Part shown: positions 24,072-36,741 of the stretch, piece after piece
How the letters are laid out: every line of letters begins with the position of its first letter
How positions within the stretch are numbered: position 1 is the stretch's first letter
Assembly (NCBI RefSeq): GCF_963583255.1
Contig: NC_084804.1
Span: forward strand, 27,655,061 to 27,719,060
Length of the DNA: 64,000 bases
Direction of reading: 5' to 3'
DNA from: Pyrus communis
Taxonomy: Eukaryota; Streptophyta; Magnoliopsida; Rosales; Rosaceae
Made by a program: the position numbers and the translations under genes
The notes under the pieces: model-generated
Seen by the model: the letters and a program-made list of their open reading frames with translations, nothing else
Database searches by the model: none
What the model was told of the DNA's origin: nothing

Positions 24072-27000
24072 CTACTTGTTATACAGGTGGACTGCCGTAA
24101 AGACGAAGAAACCTGTCATCTGCATCACAATACCGAGAAGATCTTGTTATCAGAACACTGCTAAAATCATACTCCAATAAATTACGTACAAATAGCTTAT
24201 GCCACCGGTGTAAATTGAAATACAGAAGCTAAACACTAACGACTCGGCCATGAATGCTGAGATGCTCCTCACGCCATTAAACGAGAGTTGGAAAGATGAC
24301 ATCCAGAATATTTATAGAAGTAAATATAAGAAAAGGGCAGTTTGGATGGCAAGGGATCTTGTTTAAGACGCTTGTTGTGTGTACGTATCTTTTGCATTCA
24401 TTGTGCGTGCGTGTGAGTGAATGTATAATGTAACAGAGGCCCATTCCAGAGAACAAAAGAGTTACCATAGAAAATGCTGCTCCATAGTAGGGATAAGCTG
24501 CTGGTATAAATCTTTCGTATTCATTGTGTCTAAATGGTCGAACAGGGATCTGCAATTCAATATCCAAGTTTCCATTGAAGCAGTGGATAAAATAACATTA
24601 CACTAAGACAGAAAACCAGACTCACTCATAAAAAGAAAGAATTAAAATAAATAAATAAATAAAATATCACATTTTGTCACAATACAAAGTTTGGGGTACT
24701 TTAGGCTTATCATCCTTACTCGAAGTTGAAGTGTATGCCATTCCAGGTGTAAAAACGTTAGTAGCCGGTCGTTCAATGGTAGATACTATATTTATGTTCT
24801 TTTATTTATTCTCAGTTTCTCACCATTCAAATACCTATCCTAATACCTAATTGGACTAATAAGTTTTACAAGAATAACTGCGGTGAATTGAAATTGAAAA
24901 TTTCTAATCAGACTTAATTCAAACTTTATTAATGCACCCACAAATTTTCAATCAATTATGAAGCTTCGATACTATATTATCAGATTCAAATTTCTTAAGT
25001 ACATGATGTCCTCCATCGAGCTGAAGCATAAATCCATACAAAACTTCGTTTAATTGTAACATCTTCTTTTTAACAAGTTAGAGATGCATCGACACCATTT
25101 ATAGGAACATTTAATTACCTGCTTTGAGAGAGACAAACTTGTGTAGCCAAGTCTCTTGTACTCAACTTTGAACTGGAAAACCCCATAAACATCTGGAACC
25201 CTAAACTCAGTAAAATAACGACCCTGACACACAAAAAGAAAATTAAGCTGGGATATTTACGAAAAATCTGCAGTGAATAAAGTGCATTACCTTCTGATCG
25301 GTCGACAAGGTTTTCAGAACATAGGGACTCATCATGTAAAACTGCACTTGGAGATCATCAGCAACATATGGTTCCCAACGTTGTCCACGCCATTCATAAA
25401 TCTCGACCGAATATTCCTTCAAATTGCAATTGCAGTGTCAGATGCCGAAGTCTTTAGTTTCTTTGCTCTTTTTGTTTTTTGGGAGTTTTATTAACACCGT
25501 AAGTAAATAAAATTACCAAGTCATCATTGATCCTGTAAATTGCAGGTTCATCGGCTTCCCCAACTCTCTGGTGTTTTACATTCACAGCCTACAGACAAAC
25601 ATGTTTTAACAAGGTGAGGATTTAAGAAACCCAAAAATGCTAACTATAGACTATAGATAGCTATAATGAAGCAATACGATGAGTTAAATCACCCACCATC
25701 ACTTCTCTTTTACTGTTCTCCTCTTTATTTTGTTCAGGCCTCATTAAATAAACTTACGAAATTCTGACTACAAGAAAATAATTTTTGCCTCACCTTGAGA
25801 TGACCTCTTTCATGGAAGACCCATTTGCTAAGTTCAGTCAGAAACTGCTCATTTGCCGATTTCTCATGTCTGTTATCACAAAAATTGTTTCTCATAAATT
25901 TCTTCTTTCAAACCGAAAATTATTCTGCGGTATTAAGAGATATGCACAATAGACCCATTCAAAAATGCATATTTTAGTCATGATACAGCTACATAGGGAA
26001 AATAAATATCATATAAACAGCTTGTGAGCCCTTTACTTCCCCAACATGCATATTTCTATTGACGTCTACATGTCTAGCCTAATCCCCGCATGAATCATAG
26101 CTCATCATCGAGTTGTAAAGGACATCCATTCCTCGACAAGCACTGTAGCCTATAACCTTTTATTTGTTTATAAACAATCAACAATTGAATTTTCATCATA
26201 TCCAATACACCAGTTAACTTGGGAACTAAGCTACAACCAGACCACTTCACAAAGTGAAGTATAGTTATGAGTTAACTCCCCACAGGCAAGCTGTATCTCC
26301 ACTAATAAGGCACTTTTCTCCTCTTTGATTATGTGTAAGTTCATACTTTATATGAAAGTTAAAAAAGGAGATGTCCTAAAATATCAATGTAACTGTAACA
26401 AGTATGGCAAGGAAATCGAATTAGAAATCAGAGCATCACTTACTTCTTTGAGCTTCCAGCCTTCTGCACCTTAGATCTGAAAAACCTGGAAATAAAACCA
26501 AATCTTGTGAGTGGAAACAGTAAAAATTAAGAAAACGTCATTTAGCTGGCAAATATCAAATACCTATCGCTGAACAAACTTAATGAACCAGATATCAAAA
26601 CCCGAGCATTGTTTCTTGCCTGTGAGACAAACACAAGAAAACCGTTACAGAAAATACAATGTGTACAATCGATGCACTCACATTCAATCACTAAAGCATC
26701 AAAGGAAATAGATTTCATTTACTAACCAGTCCACCCAAAGAACTTTACTGGCTTAGTAATGTTTATGAATGGAAACATCAGGAACCAGACACTAGGGAGC
26801 TATATTGTGACACTGAATATCACACATTAAAGTCCATTCCAATAGCAATAGGTACGGCAGGATTTTGAGAAAAGTCACCGGCCACAGGCGAAAGAGGACG
26901 TAAAAAATAATATGAAAGGGTAACGATAAACAAAAGTAGGATGCTCTTCGACAGTTATCTGGAAGTAGATATGTTGTTGCAACTTGCAATTAGTCCTATG

Positions 27001-29423
27001 TTTGCCTCCGAAAAATATGAGAGACGGAGAAAGAGATAGGTACTCTTTTGCTATGAAGCCAACAGAAAGTTGTAAATAACTAATACGATCAATATCATTT
27101 CCTTGTCATGGACCATAAGCATGATTTTTCCAATTAAAGGATAAAAAACACATGAACAAGGGAAATCATATATGTATTACAAAATTAATAGACACGGAAA
27201 TGAAGTAAAGGAGGAATGGACGACAGGCGACGGGCAGTGAATAGTTAACATACCTGCACAACTGAAACTAAAGATATAGCAGATCCAGTGAGCGATGGAG
27301 GATTTGATAGCTTGCTTTTGGGGTTAGAAGAATATGCTGAAGGTGAAGCTGAGAGAACTTTCAAAACCTACAATGTTTCATATATTGACATGAAAAAGAG
27401 AAGGTTATAAAATTTAAAGGAAAAACCATGAACAATCACAGTTGAATGACTTTAATCGGCACAAAGGTCGATTCTCTTGTTTGTTGCAGTGCATTGAATA
27501 TGGATAACTAAAAATTCTTACCAGGCTATTTTCAGAGTTTACTGTATGGCCAATCCCTTGGAAAAGTACAGGAGCCTGTGGCAGAACAACCAATGGAAAC
27601 AATATCAGAAACAAAGACAACAATTAACATCAACATTTAGTAGTAGTGTGCACTGAACAGTCTCAAAGTGCAACCATTGATCTTTCCTCTGAGAATAATT
27701 TGCTTAAGCTACTAGTGGATACAAGGACATAAAAAATGAATGGCTTGAGAAAAAATGTGACAACCTGTGGCCTGGCCAGACACATATAACTTGATGGAAG
27801 AGAAAAACATACAAAAATAAAAGGCAAATTTAGAAAATTAGCAGGTTCAAAATGTCCTCCAATTTACAATTTTTTTTGTGGGAAAAAGAATGAAAAGGAA
27901 AGGACAGAGAAATTCCCTGAGGAAGTTCATACAGGAAATTAATTGAGTTGGAAACAATATTCTGTAAAAACTAAACAGTGATACTACCAATTGACATACA
28001 CACATGAGCACGAAATAACACAATTTAACTGGACAACTAATAGTAAATCAGAATAGCACTTGCCTCAATTTTCTCACTTCCCAAAATTACATCAGACTTG
28101 ATGAAATCATCACTAGCAATAACTGTATGATCGCCTTCAGTGTCTGAAACTGCATAGCTTGTGTGATCTATGACCATAGCAGCAGGATCCTGTACCCATA
28201 ATAAATAAAATACCCAAACACATCAATTCCTTAATCAAGCTCAAAATGCTGGATGAAAAGGTAAGACCTAGATAAACTTGTATGAGTTCAAGGGAAGGAT
28301 ATGAATATTGGGTGTCATTAAGCCTTGTACAATACTGTATGAGGTGAGAGGAGCAGAAAAAATCTATCCAGAATAACTATTTAAACAGTGGCGGCCCAAA
28401 TGCTTTATACGAAATCCGTAATTTCAGGAAAGGAATATAAAACAAAAGATTTTTTCTTTGTACAATTGGAAAATATACTATTTGCATTAAGAAGTAGGAT
28501 TTTTTTCAACCTCCCAATCACATCAATGTAGTATATGTATTGATGTGTAATTAAATAAATCATAGGAATTAGTAATTGGCAAGATGCCCAAATAAACCTC
28601 TACAAAGATCATTCATAAAGAGCTCAAATGTAGTGACGGTTCATAACACGATATAATGATGATCCTGCAGTTAATAAAGAAGTTCAATTTTGTGCGCACC
28701 CATTTAATTAAATTTCATTAGAATTGGCTACATTCATAAGTACTTGCACTAGTCTTCGGGTTCGGGTAGTGGAGGATATTATGCATACTGGACATAATTC
28801 AATTCAGAGGAAATTCTGACAATCTTGAAAACATATAATCAATGCAGCAACCAATGAAAATGCTTCGATGCTTGAACTAACCTCATCGAAATCAACTCCG
28901 CACTCAACTGCGATTTGGCGGATCAAATCAGATGCATGGGTATCAGCTGCAATGATCAAATCATGACCGCTATCCACGAAATCCAGTATACCAGCCAGAT
29001 CAATGGATCCTCCAAAACCTATAATACACGACAAACACAATTTCTGAATAAATTGATCCTCCATTTCAATCGATCGAAGTTGGCAAATTCCACAACTTTC
29101 TCCCAAATCACAAAAACACAAACAATCAAAAATTCAGAACCGAGAGACGTACGATCGACGGAAGGAGAAAAGAGGATCAAGGCGTCGTAGCTGTAGAGGC
29201 CGTATCGCTGCAAGGAGATCTTGGGATCATCGGCGAGCTTGAAATCGAGCTCGAAGCCTCGAGACTGGAGGGACTTGAAGAACAAGGAATGGGAGGATTT
29301 GACGGCGAGGTCGTCAAGCAGAACGAGAACGCGGCGGTCGGTGGGGTGGTCCGGCGAGAAGGAGTGGGCCAGAAATGGGAGGGTTAGGGTTAGGAAGGCG
29401 AGGACGCCGACGAGCTTCGACAT
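24072..29423 (-). CDS. DDOST: Oligosaccharyltransferase 48-kDa subunit (DDOST/OST48, Wbp1 homologue)
   Basis: ER-membrane subunit of the complex that moves the dolichol-linked glycan onto Asn of nascent proteins. Thirteen coding exons, minus strand: 29153-29423, 28882-29018, 28064-28189, 27522-27575, 27254-27367, 26564-26619, 26444-26485, 25794-25869, 25517-25588, 25291-25416, 25119-25223, 24466-24549, 24072-24119. They sum to 1311 bp and 436 codons plus stop, close to plant OST48 (about 437 aa), with phase kept throughout. Signal peptide at residues 1-22, then RRVLVLLDD and the family-typical FVDSGHDLI; the C-terminus has [13 protein letters not shown], then a membrane helix (about 410-433) ending YNK. 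Intron 3 uses a GC donor (GCAAGT at 28058-28063); the others use GT. No breaks seen. Arabidopsis DGL1 is the counterpart and is needed for growth and wall formation. Confidence 0.97.
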
Positions 29424-29529
29424 GGTTGGTTGGGTTTGGGGAGGGACTGCGGCTATGAAATGCGAGCTACCCTGTCTCAGATCGCAAAACTAGCGCGGAG
29501 GAGGTGTTGACTGGCTTTTCGTAATTTCC
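29424..29529 (-). promoter_or_regulatory. Short upstream region of DDOST before a LINE insertion
   Basis: Only about 105 bp separate the start codon from the poly(A) end of a LINE. This must contain the 5'UTR and perhaps the core promoter. No TATA box was convincingly seen. Confidence 0.4.
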
Positions 29530-30126
29530 TTCTTTTTTTTCTTTTTTTTTTTTTTTAATATCGAGACAAGAAAATTCATTAAAGGAAAAGTCCCGAAGAC
29601 AACCATTCGTAGCACAATCGAAACGTAAAGCTTGTATTATTTCCTAAATTGATTTTTCAAAAAAATTGGTTCAGTTTGATTAACTTGTTTTATTCAAGTC
29701 TGATCTTGTCAAATTTTTATTAGCATGGACAAACTCTTTATCCACCAACGCCGCTCACATTCGACTTTTGTAGGATTGGGGTTTATGTTCCTAAATATTA
29801 TGTTATTTCTTTCATTCCAAATTTGCTAACAAATAAGAAGGGCTTGACTTGGGAGAGATATTTTATCTTCATCCCCAGAGGGAAGTTGATCAAGCCAGCT
29901 TACATTATCATTTGCATCTATCACTACACGAGCAATAAAATCATGTCAACAAACTCAAACACTCTCAGCAAATGGACAAGATAAAAATAAATGATTTTGG
30001 TCCTCATCCACATCGTAACAAGGGGACATTTGGAATAAATTTGCAGGACCCATCCCTTGTCTGAAGCCTTCTACGAGCTAGCAACCATCCAAAGAATTTA
30101 AACAATGGCAGGGTAATAACCCTGCT
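29530..30126 (-). mobile_element. 5'-truncated L1-type LINE fragment with poly(A) tail
   Basis: On the minus strand the sequence ends in a poly(A) tail (poly(T) on plus at about 29532-29557). Upstream, the frame around 30004-30126 reads FFGWLLARRRLQTRDG, typical of the zinc-binding domain (zf-RVT) that follows LINE reverse transcriptases. Further decayed pieces (SWLDQLPSGDE, WNERNN) continue to the tail with frameshifts. The 5' side is replaced by copia-3 sequence. Confidence 0.78.
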
Positions 30127-30149
30127 AAGGAACCTTAATCTGTTATAAG

Positions 30150-32705
30150 TTACATTTATGGAGAGTGTTGGAACAGCGGAAAACCCAAATGTCACAAGTG
30201 CAGTAAATTTGAGCATATTGCCAAAGATTGCAATCTCAACAAGGCTGTACAGCAGGTGAACTTTGCTAATCAGGTTGAAGAGACATGAATCTGTTCTATG
30301 CAAGTAATTCTACTGTTGAAAAGAAGAGTGATGTATGGTATATAGACAGTGGGTGCAACAATCATAAAACCTACAGAGAGTATTTGCTGTGGATATAAAC
30401 CGAAATGTTAAAGCTAAAGTGTAGGTAGGCACTGGAGTACTTGTAGATGTCATTAGAAAGGGCTCGCTGGTGATTGAAACAATGAAAGGAAAGAGGCATA
30501 TCGGGGAAATGATGTTAGTCTCGGGGAATTGCTGAAAACTTGCTTACTGTGGGGCAAAGGACAGAACATTGACAAATTTGGTTGCGAGTGTTCAGCAGAA
30601 ACGGAACAGATGTTTTCCTTTGTCCTCCAATTCTAATTGTCAAGTCAGAAGTCTTCAATGTGTTTAAGAAGTTCAAGTCAACGGTAAAATTGCAAAGTGG
30701 TTACACACTGAGAAAGATGAGAATAGATAGAGTAGGGAGTTCAATTCTATTGTGTTTAATGCATTTTGTGAAGAATTGGGAATGGAGAGGCAACTAAAGT
30801 GGCCTACACTCCACAGCAGAATAGAGTGGCCGAGCGAAAAATTAGGACCATTGTTAACATGGCAAAATGCTTGCTACATGAGAAGGACCTGCCTTGTCAA
30901 CTCTGGGGTGAAGCAGTTTACACATCTGTGTATCTGTTGAACATATGTCCTACAAAGGCGTTGAATGATATCACACCATTTGAAGTCTTTACTGAAAGAA
31001 AGCATGGAGTAAAACATCTTAAAGTTTTTGGTTCAGTGTGCTATTCTCTTATTCCTAAGCTTCAACCTACAAGTATCAAGGGAATTTTTGTAGGTTATGG
31101 GACATATAAGAAGGGATATAGAGGAAGAATGAGCTAGCTAATTCTGAGAAATATAGTCAATAATTGTCTCCACTGTCTCAATGTGAAGCTTCAAGTTCAG
31201 TGGTCCCAGTGATTAGCTTGCAAGCTGACTCTGTTGATCCTAAGAGTTATGACATGACAACTTTGAGATGGAAAAAAATCAGTGAGGTTTATGAACATAG
31301 TGACTTGTGTGTCATGGAAGTTGGAGCCTGAGAATTATGCAAAAGCCTCTGCTGATGTATCTTGGCACAAAGTAATGAAAAATGACACTTAGGAGCTAGT
31401 GAAAAGATCCACAGCTAAGCCAATGATTGGAGTGAAATGGGTGATAAAACCAAACTCAATCTTGATGGATCAGTTCAAAAGAATAAGGCAAGGCTGGTTG
31501 CAAAGAGTTACGCACAGAAACCAGAGATTAATTATAATGAAACATTTGCGCCAGCGGCTTGATTGAATACAATCAGAACCCTCATTGCTCTTGCTGCTCA
31601 AAAGGATTGGAAACTATTTCAATTGGATGTGAAATCTGCCTTCTTGAATGGGATATTAAAAAAGGAGGTAGCTTGAGGAATTGTGGTGAATGGAGAAGAA
31701 GAAAAAATCTATAAGCTAAACAAAGCTCTTTACGGCCTTAAACAGGCACCTAGAGTATGGTACGGTGAAAAGACTCGTACTTCACTGAGTGTGATTTTCA
31801 AAAGAGTTCAAATGATACAACACTCTATACCAAGGGCGATCCTGGTGGAGAAATCATGATTGTCTCAATTTATGTAGATGATGTAATCTGCATAGGAAGT
31901 GATCGAAGGCTACTTCAAGATTTGAAATTTGATATGATGAAACGAAATGAGATGTCTGATCTGGGATTGCTTCATAATTTTCTAGGAAAAGGAGTCATTT
32001 AGACAGAAGCATCCATCTTCCTCATCAAGAAAAGTATGCATCTTCTAATCTGAGCCAATTTGAGTATGGATTGAAGTATGAAAATGGGAAGGGATCAGTT
32101 CTAATCGACTACTGTGATAGTGACTGGAACGGCTCAGAGAATGACATGAGGAGCATTTCTGGTTATGCTTCTACTTTTGTCCACCGAAGAGGCAGAGTAC
32201 ATTAGTGCAGCTGAAGCAAACATCATAAGCTAAAGCAACTCCATTGATTTAGAGGATTTGGAGAGTTACAAGCTAAAGCAACTCCATTGATTTGTGATGA
32301 CACCTCAACTATATCCGTCACTAAGAACCTAGTTTTTTATCAGAAAATCAAGCACATTGACAGAAGATACCACTTCATAAAGGATGCTTTACAGCAAGGT
32401 ACAATCGATCTCATTTATGTCCAACAAATTAGCAAATTGCTGACATCTTCACTCAGGAGACAGGTTCAACTATTTGAGAGGATTGCTCGGTGTGAAAGCA
32501 GTGCATGATTTGATGGGAAGTGTTGAAATAATACCACACTGAATTTACACTTGTAATTATGTTATTGGAGATTTCATTAGTTAGCTTATAAGCTTTTTAA
32601 TGGTACATTAGTTACAATGATTGATTAGGAATGTGTTAGCGCTCTCTCTCTCTCTCCTCTTAACCGCAAGCTCAGTGTGTGAATGAAGGAGTTTAAATTC
32701 TAACA
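30150..32705 (+). mobile_element. Ty1/copia retrotransposon copia-3, heavily decayed
   Basis: Order of remnants: zinc knuckle (KCSKFEHIAKDC, about 30195-30230), protease trace, integrase C-terminal block PQQNRVAERKIRTIV (30799-30860 area) with the GSVCYSLIPK segment to about 31137, RT traces ([31 protein letters not shown] at about 31870), RNase H traces (DYCDSDWNG, ADIFT-like end) to 32508, then an LTR. Many frameshifts and stops. No 5' LTR is visible, so the left end is truncated. Closer in type to the Tnt1-like copia group than to copia-1 or copia-2. Confidence 0.88.
32521..32705 (+). repeat. 3' LTR of copia-3, about 185 bp
   Basis: Begins TGTTGAAATAATACC right after the polypurine-like TGATGGGAAG and ends TTCTAACA. 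Contains a (CT)n run near 32642. The partner LTR was not found. Confidence 0.65.
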
Positions 32706-32707
32706 AA

Positions 32708-32977
32708 ATGAAGGAATTTTCAACTTTCATCCCATTTCCGAAACATCTCCGTGGGGGTGTGAAAACTGTTCCGATTGGTTACACATTCGGTGCTGGAACG
32801 TTCGAGATGGACTCCCTTAAAGGATATGGTGCCGGTGTCTTTTCTGCTGATGTCACCAGGAAACCTAGTGAAACAGAAAATACATGGCTGCACAGAATAT
32901 TGAACACTAATTTTGTTTCACAAGAACATGAAGCTCAATGTATTTTGATAAAAATGGACCCTCTCCTACGGATATGA
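32708..32977 (+). pseudogene. Unassigned 89-codon open frame
   Basis: Begins MKEFSTFIPFPKHLRG just after the copia-3 LTR. The middle (TVPIGYTFGAGTFEMDSLKG) looks like genuine, non-repetitive protein sequence, but I do not recognise the family. It lies on the strand opposite the DeSI gene and beyond its stop codon. It might be a gene fragment carried next to the retroelement. Confidence 0.35.
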
Positions 32978-33119
32978 TTATATGACTGCACATCGGAGAT
33001 TTTACAATACTATCGTACAAATACAACATGAAAACTTCACAAACACTGGTTAGCATAGAAGAAACACTTCAATCTCAAAACAACAACATATTCGGCCAAC
33101 CCAACCCCACCCCACAAAA

Positions 33120-33155
33120 CCAACACCCCCCCCCCCCCCACCCCCCGCGGGGGAC
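33120..33155. repeat. C-rich low-complexity tract
   Basis: A run of C with a few A, then CCCCGCGGGG. It lies in the probable 3'UTR or downstream flank of the DeSI gene. Confidence 0.85.
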
Positions 33156-33256
33156 TCACAAAGGATGAAGGTGACATCCCTTCACTAGCTAGCTCAGTAT
33201 CGGCAGACCAATGGTTGGTCGGCATTGTAGAAAATGATGACGGATTTCAGTTTTTA

Positions 33257-34874
33257 TCAACCTTCCTTCAATGAGCCATTTCTAGACCTTTTAAACTCCC
33301 ATGGTGGTAGGCAGCCTTTATAGTGAGAATGTAGAAACAATGACGACATTGATACTTCCCTCTGTGGCATTGACATTGATGACAAGCAAGTGAAGGCACT
33401 TCTTAGTCTCTTTTTTTCACTTTCGCATCCTTCAAAATTGGGGTCATGTGGAACGGTGGTCGTCTTTAGGGTGTCTGGGAGTATACAGTTGCACAGAGAA
33501 CCTAAAAGGAATCAGAAAAAATGATTTAAGAACAAACTGACCATAATCCTTAAGAAAATGAAGAAAAAACGCGTCACTTAATGTGTTCTTCGACAATAAA
33601 TCATATAGATATTTTCTTCACTATAGTAAGGTGAGCCTCGTGGCATAGATGAGTAATTATGAAAGGTAGCGCTCAAAGAGCTGCATGTGTGGAAGATAAA
33701 TCTACACGAAATTAATGCAAGTGTTTGGTCCCCATCATGATATCTAGGGAAGAATACATTTATTGCAAGTCTAGCTTCACAGAAACAGGGGTTGAGAAAG
33801 ACGTGCCATATACCTATTCTTGCGAGTCGATTGACCCATTTTGGTATTCGCTTTCCAGTCAGCTTATAACATATATCTTCACAGAAATGATTGCAGTTCT
33901 TGACAATCAAGTGATATGAGTCACCATTGTAGATTGCAGATTGATGCTCCATGAACTCTCTAACCTGGAAAGGATCCAAGCATGTCATGCCAATGAAAAT
34001 TGACCTTCTAAACTTGAAGCCAGGGCATTGTCGAGGTTCAACCTCGAAAACACCGCTTGATGAGTACTCATGGGCTCCAAAGGCATATTCTACCCCATGA
34101 ACTGTAAGTATGAAAACATGATCAATTAACATTTGTATAATCTTGAGAAACCTAAAACTCAGGACGCAGCATAAAAAAATTTCAAAGGAAATAATTGTTT
34201 GGAAATTTTATATTCAAGTAATTGTAATTTCCTTTAAATATGTCCAAGCAGGGAGCATCGCTATTCATCCTAGCGAAAGGAAGAGGAGGTAAGGTAAATA
34301 TTTCCGAAGAGGACTGAGGCTGCGGGACCAAACTAATTTAGAGAGTTTCGCTCTTACACAAAATGTTGGTCATTGAAGTGGCCATAATGGTGAACAAATG
34401 CATATTGCACAATACAGTTTAGGAAAGTTTTATCCAGCTGAATTGGCTTGGGTTGAGTTTGTCATTAAGGTTTATCCGGCTTAAATACGAGTAATATCAA
34501 AGTAAAAGTTAGACAACAGTTTAAATTGATTAATTCACAATTGCTTTTTCAATCAAGAATCATACATAACCACATCAGTTTCAGGGACTATGGGGCTACT
34601 CTCTTCCAAAGAAACCACTAACATAGATTTATCATAAAATATGTACCGATTAAGGTAGCTAACCTTCTACGCCAGAGTGAAAGATGCCAAGGCCTGCCCA
34701 ATAGACATAGCCATTTGCCGGTGTCAAGTCATATACATTCAGATAGACAGGTGCGCTCCCCTTAACGTAGTCTGCTGCCTTCACATTTGGAAACATGCAA
34801 AAATGTGAGGCTGCTTTGCCTCTCAAACAAAGAGGCATAATAGAGTGCCAGCCATCCTTTGGTCCTGATTTCAT
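33257..34874 (-). CDS. DeSI-like PPPDE-domain isopeptidase
   Basis: Predicted deSUMOylating/deubiquitinating cysteine isopeptidase of the PPPDE (DUF862) fold, plant DeSI-like type, probably cytosolic or nuclear. Three coding exons on the minus strand: 34664-34874, 33814-34101, 33257-33501 (744 bp, 247 aa); phase is kept and all introns are GT-AG. The PPPDE domain spans about residues 42-165. The putative catalytic His is H66 in IFHSGVE and the putative catalytic Cys is C140 in VKNCNHF. The middle holds the family signature YAFGAHEY...GVFEVEP. The last exon encodes SLCNCILPDTLK and a Ser-rich tail. The start is the first ATG after a 5'UTR intron. An ORF running on past 33814 into the intron is not the real protein. 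Confidence 0.94.
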
Positions 34875-35738
34875 GCTGAAGGGTGAAACCAGGAATCAAT
34901 AAAAGCCTTGTCCAGACCTGCAAATATGAACAGAAAATAATTTACGATAAGATACAGATTTTGGCCATGAAATATTAAGGTCAAATAACATATCTATTTT
35001 ATCATTTCTCTTTGTATCCATAATACCCTAAAAGATCTACAAATTCCGTATGCTTTTACAGAGTACATGAAATGAGAAACTTCGACTACCTCACCCAGTT
35101 CAGCTTTAAGATAGCTTGTTGCACATAAACTGTGGTGATACTGGTTTCATTTAGCGTCAACTTTCAATAATGCATAACTGCAAATGCATATATCTCGCCG
35201 TAGTTCAATCTTACCAATTATAACATTGCTTAACCAATAGTAATATTCAGGACACCATTCCAAACAAACCTAATACGTCTCAGATTGCAGTATTGTCAAT
35301 AGAGAATTTGCCCATCCAGAAAACATATCGTCTGTGGAACCTTACAAACTGGCAACGGTGAAGCTTCTTACGATTATTGCTGGGAAATTTTCAACAGAAT
35401 TATTACTGTAAAGCATATAAATTCGTTCATCTTTTGATTATTTGTCTAAGAGCTATATCTAAAGTGAATAATGCGGTCCCTCACAACCCCAGTTCGATCA
35501 TCACCCATCTAAAGGACCACATCCACCGGTCATCATATCTAGTTTGGCCTCAACATATTAAACCCATTTCGGTTTCCATTAATCCTCCTCGCTGAATTTC
35601 CATAAACGCATCAACTTGAATCATGCTAGCGCTCATAAGGCACCAGTGGCCCTTAACCAAAATAGTGAAAATATGTTGAGCTCTGGCATGACGGCGTAGG
35701 TTGGTGGCTAATCTAACATCTTATCTAACAAAGACAGA

Positions 35739-35774
<36 letters not shown>

Positions 35775-36200
35775 AGGCAAACGAAATGTGGAAACTTGAA
35801 TGATATTGGTTAATATCAATGAACGTTTAAATTCACAAAATGGTGGCAAAAATAAATCATTGTACAGCTCTCCTTTTTTTCTCAAAAGAGAAAAAAAAAT
35901 TGAAACCTTTTAGTAAGACGACTGTATTAATCTACTTAAGTTCTAACCAGAGAAATCTTTGAAAAAGGTAGACAAGATTCATGAGGAAATAAAAACTTTA
36001 TGTTCAAATGCGAAAAGCAAATCAAGAAACGCAAAAACTTGAGAAATAATCGAAACCCAATAGAGCAAACGAAAATCCAGAGAAACCCACTAACCTGTTG
36101 GAAGAGTGACACTCATCACCAAGTGGAGGAGCCAATGCACCCGCCGCTGAGACGCAAAGCAGCCCTTTTTTTTATTTATTTTTATTTTTTTCAAGTTCAA
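34875..36200 (-). other. 5'UTR exons and long leader intron of the DeSI gene
   Basis: The exon carrying the start codon extends upstream to 34917, where an acceptor (TTTGCAG) lies. A matching non-coding exon is suggested at about 36097-36200 by a donor (CAACAG|GTTAGT) on the minus strand. This gives a leader intron of about 1.18 kb, which contains a retroposon-like unit with a poly(A) run. The exon limits on the distal side are inferred. Confidence 0.5.
35640..35772 (+). mobile_element. Retroposon-like segment ending in a 33-base poly(A)
   Basis: A unique-looking segment (ATGACGGCGTAGGTTGGTGGC) ends in ATCTAACAAAGACAGAC and then A(33) at 35740-35772. Such a tail suggests a SINE or truncated LINE inserted in the DeSI leader intron. 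The class is uncertain. Confidence 0.5.
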
Positions 36201-36425
36201 AGCAGAGAAGAAAAGAGAAGGGAGGAGCGTTGAGGTGGTGTGTGGCTGAGACCCACACATAATTTTTCTTCTCTCTCCTGGTCCTGACAGAAATCAGAAA
36301 ATGAAAGCTGGCGTAGTACAGAAACTACTGTTCTTTGGGGAAGCCCAATAAGGTAAAGAGAAAGAATAACTCTTTTAATTAAATTTTAAAATTAAGCGAA
36401 ATGTTACCAAAAAAATATATATATA

Positions 36426-36552
36426 ATATCTCCACACTCTATTTTACTTTTCATACATCTTTTTAATTTTCAGCTGTGAGATCAGATGAATTGAAGAAGA
36501 TCAACAGACAAAAAATATTAAGGGGTGTGTGAAAAGTAGAATGGGGTGTGTG
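36426..36552. mobile_element. Fold-back MITE, about 127 bp
   Basis: The left arm TCTCCACACTCTATTTTAC and the right arm GTAGAATGGGGTGTGTGGAT are inverted copies, about 45 bp each. It lies upstream of the DeSI leader exon. Confidence 0.72.
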
Positions 36553-36624
36553 GATAACACATCCTTAAAAAATAAACACGTTAACTAACACTTAAATAAT
36601 AGTCTAATAATTAACATACATATT

Positions 36625-36741
36625 ATGAGAATTGTTATTAGTACTCCAAAAATCTTATTCTACACTCCAAACTTTCTATATTTGGAAAGATATTTGTGAG
36701 GAGTGTAAAATGAGATTTTTAAAAGCCAATAACACTTTCTC
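36625..36741. mobile_element. Fold-back MITE, about 117 bp
   Basis: Arms: GAATTGTTATTAGTACTCC... on the left and ...AATAACACTTTCTC on the right, with inner AATCTTATTCTACACTCC paired with GGAGTGTAAAATGAGATT. Confidence 0.72.

Noticed and set aside
24421..24606. Plus-strand ORFs within the DDOST locus
   Set aside because: They overlap DDOST exon 12 and intron sequence on the opposite strand.
33578..34132. 184-codon ORF as a single-exon DeSI protein
   Set aside because: It reads into an intron after 33814 and lacks the N-terminal exon. The spliced model restores the conserved SLCNCILP end and the catalytic His.
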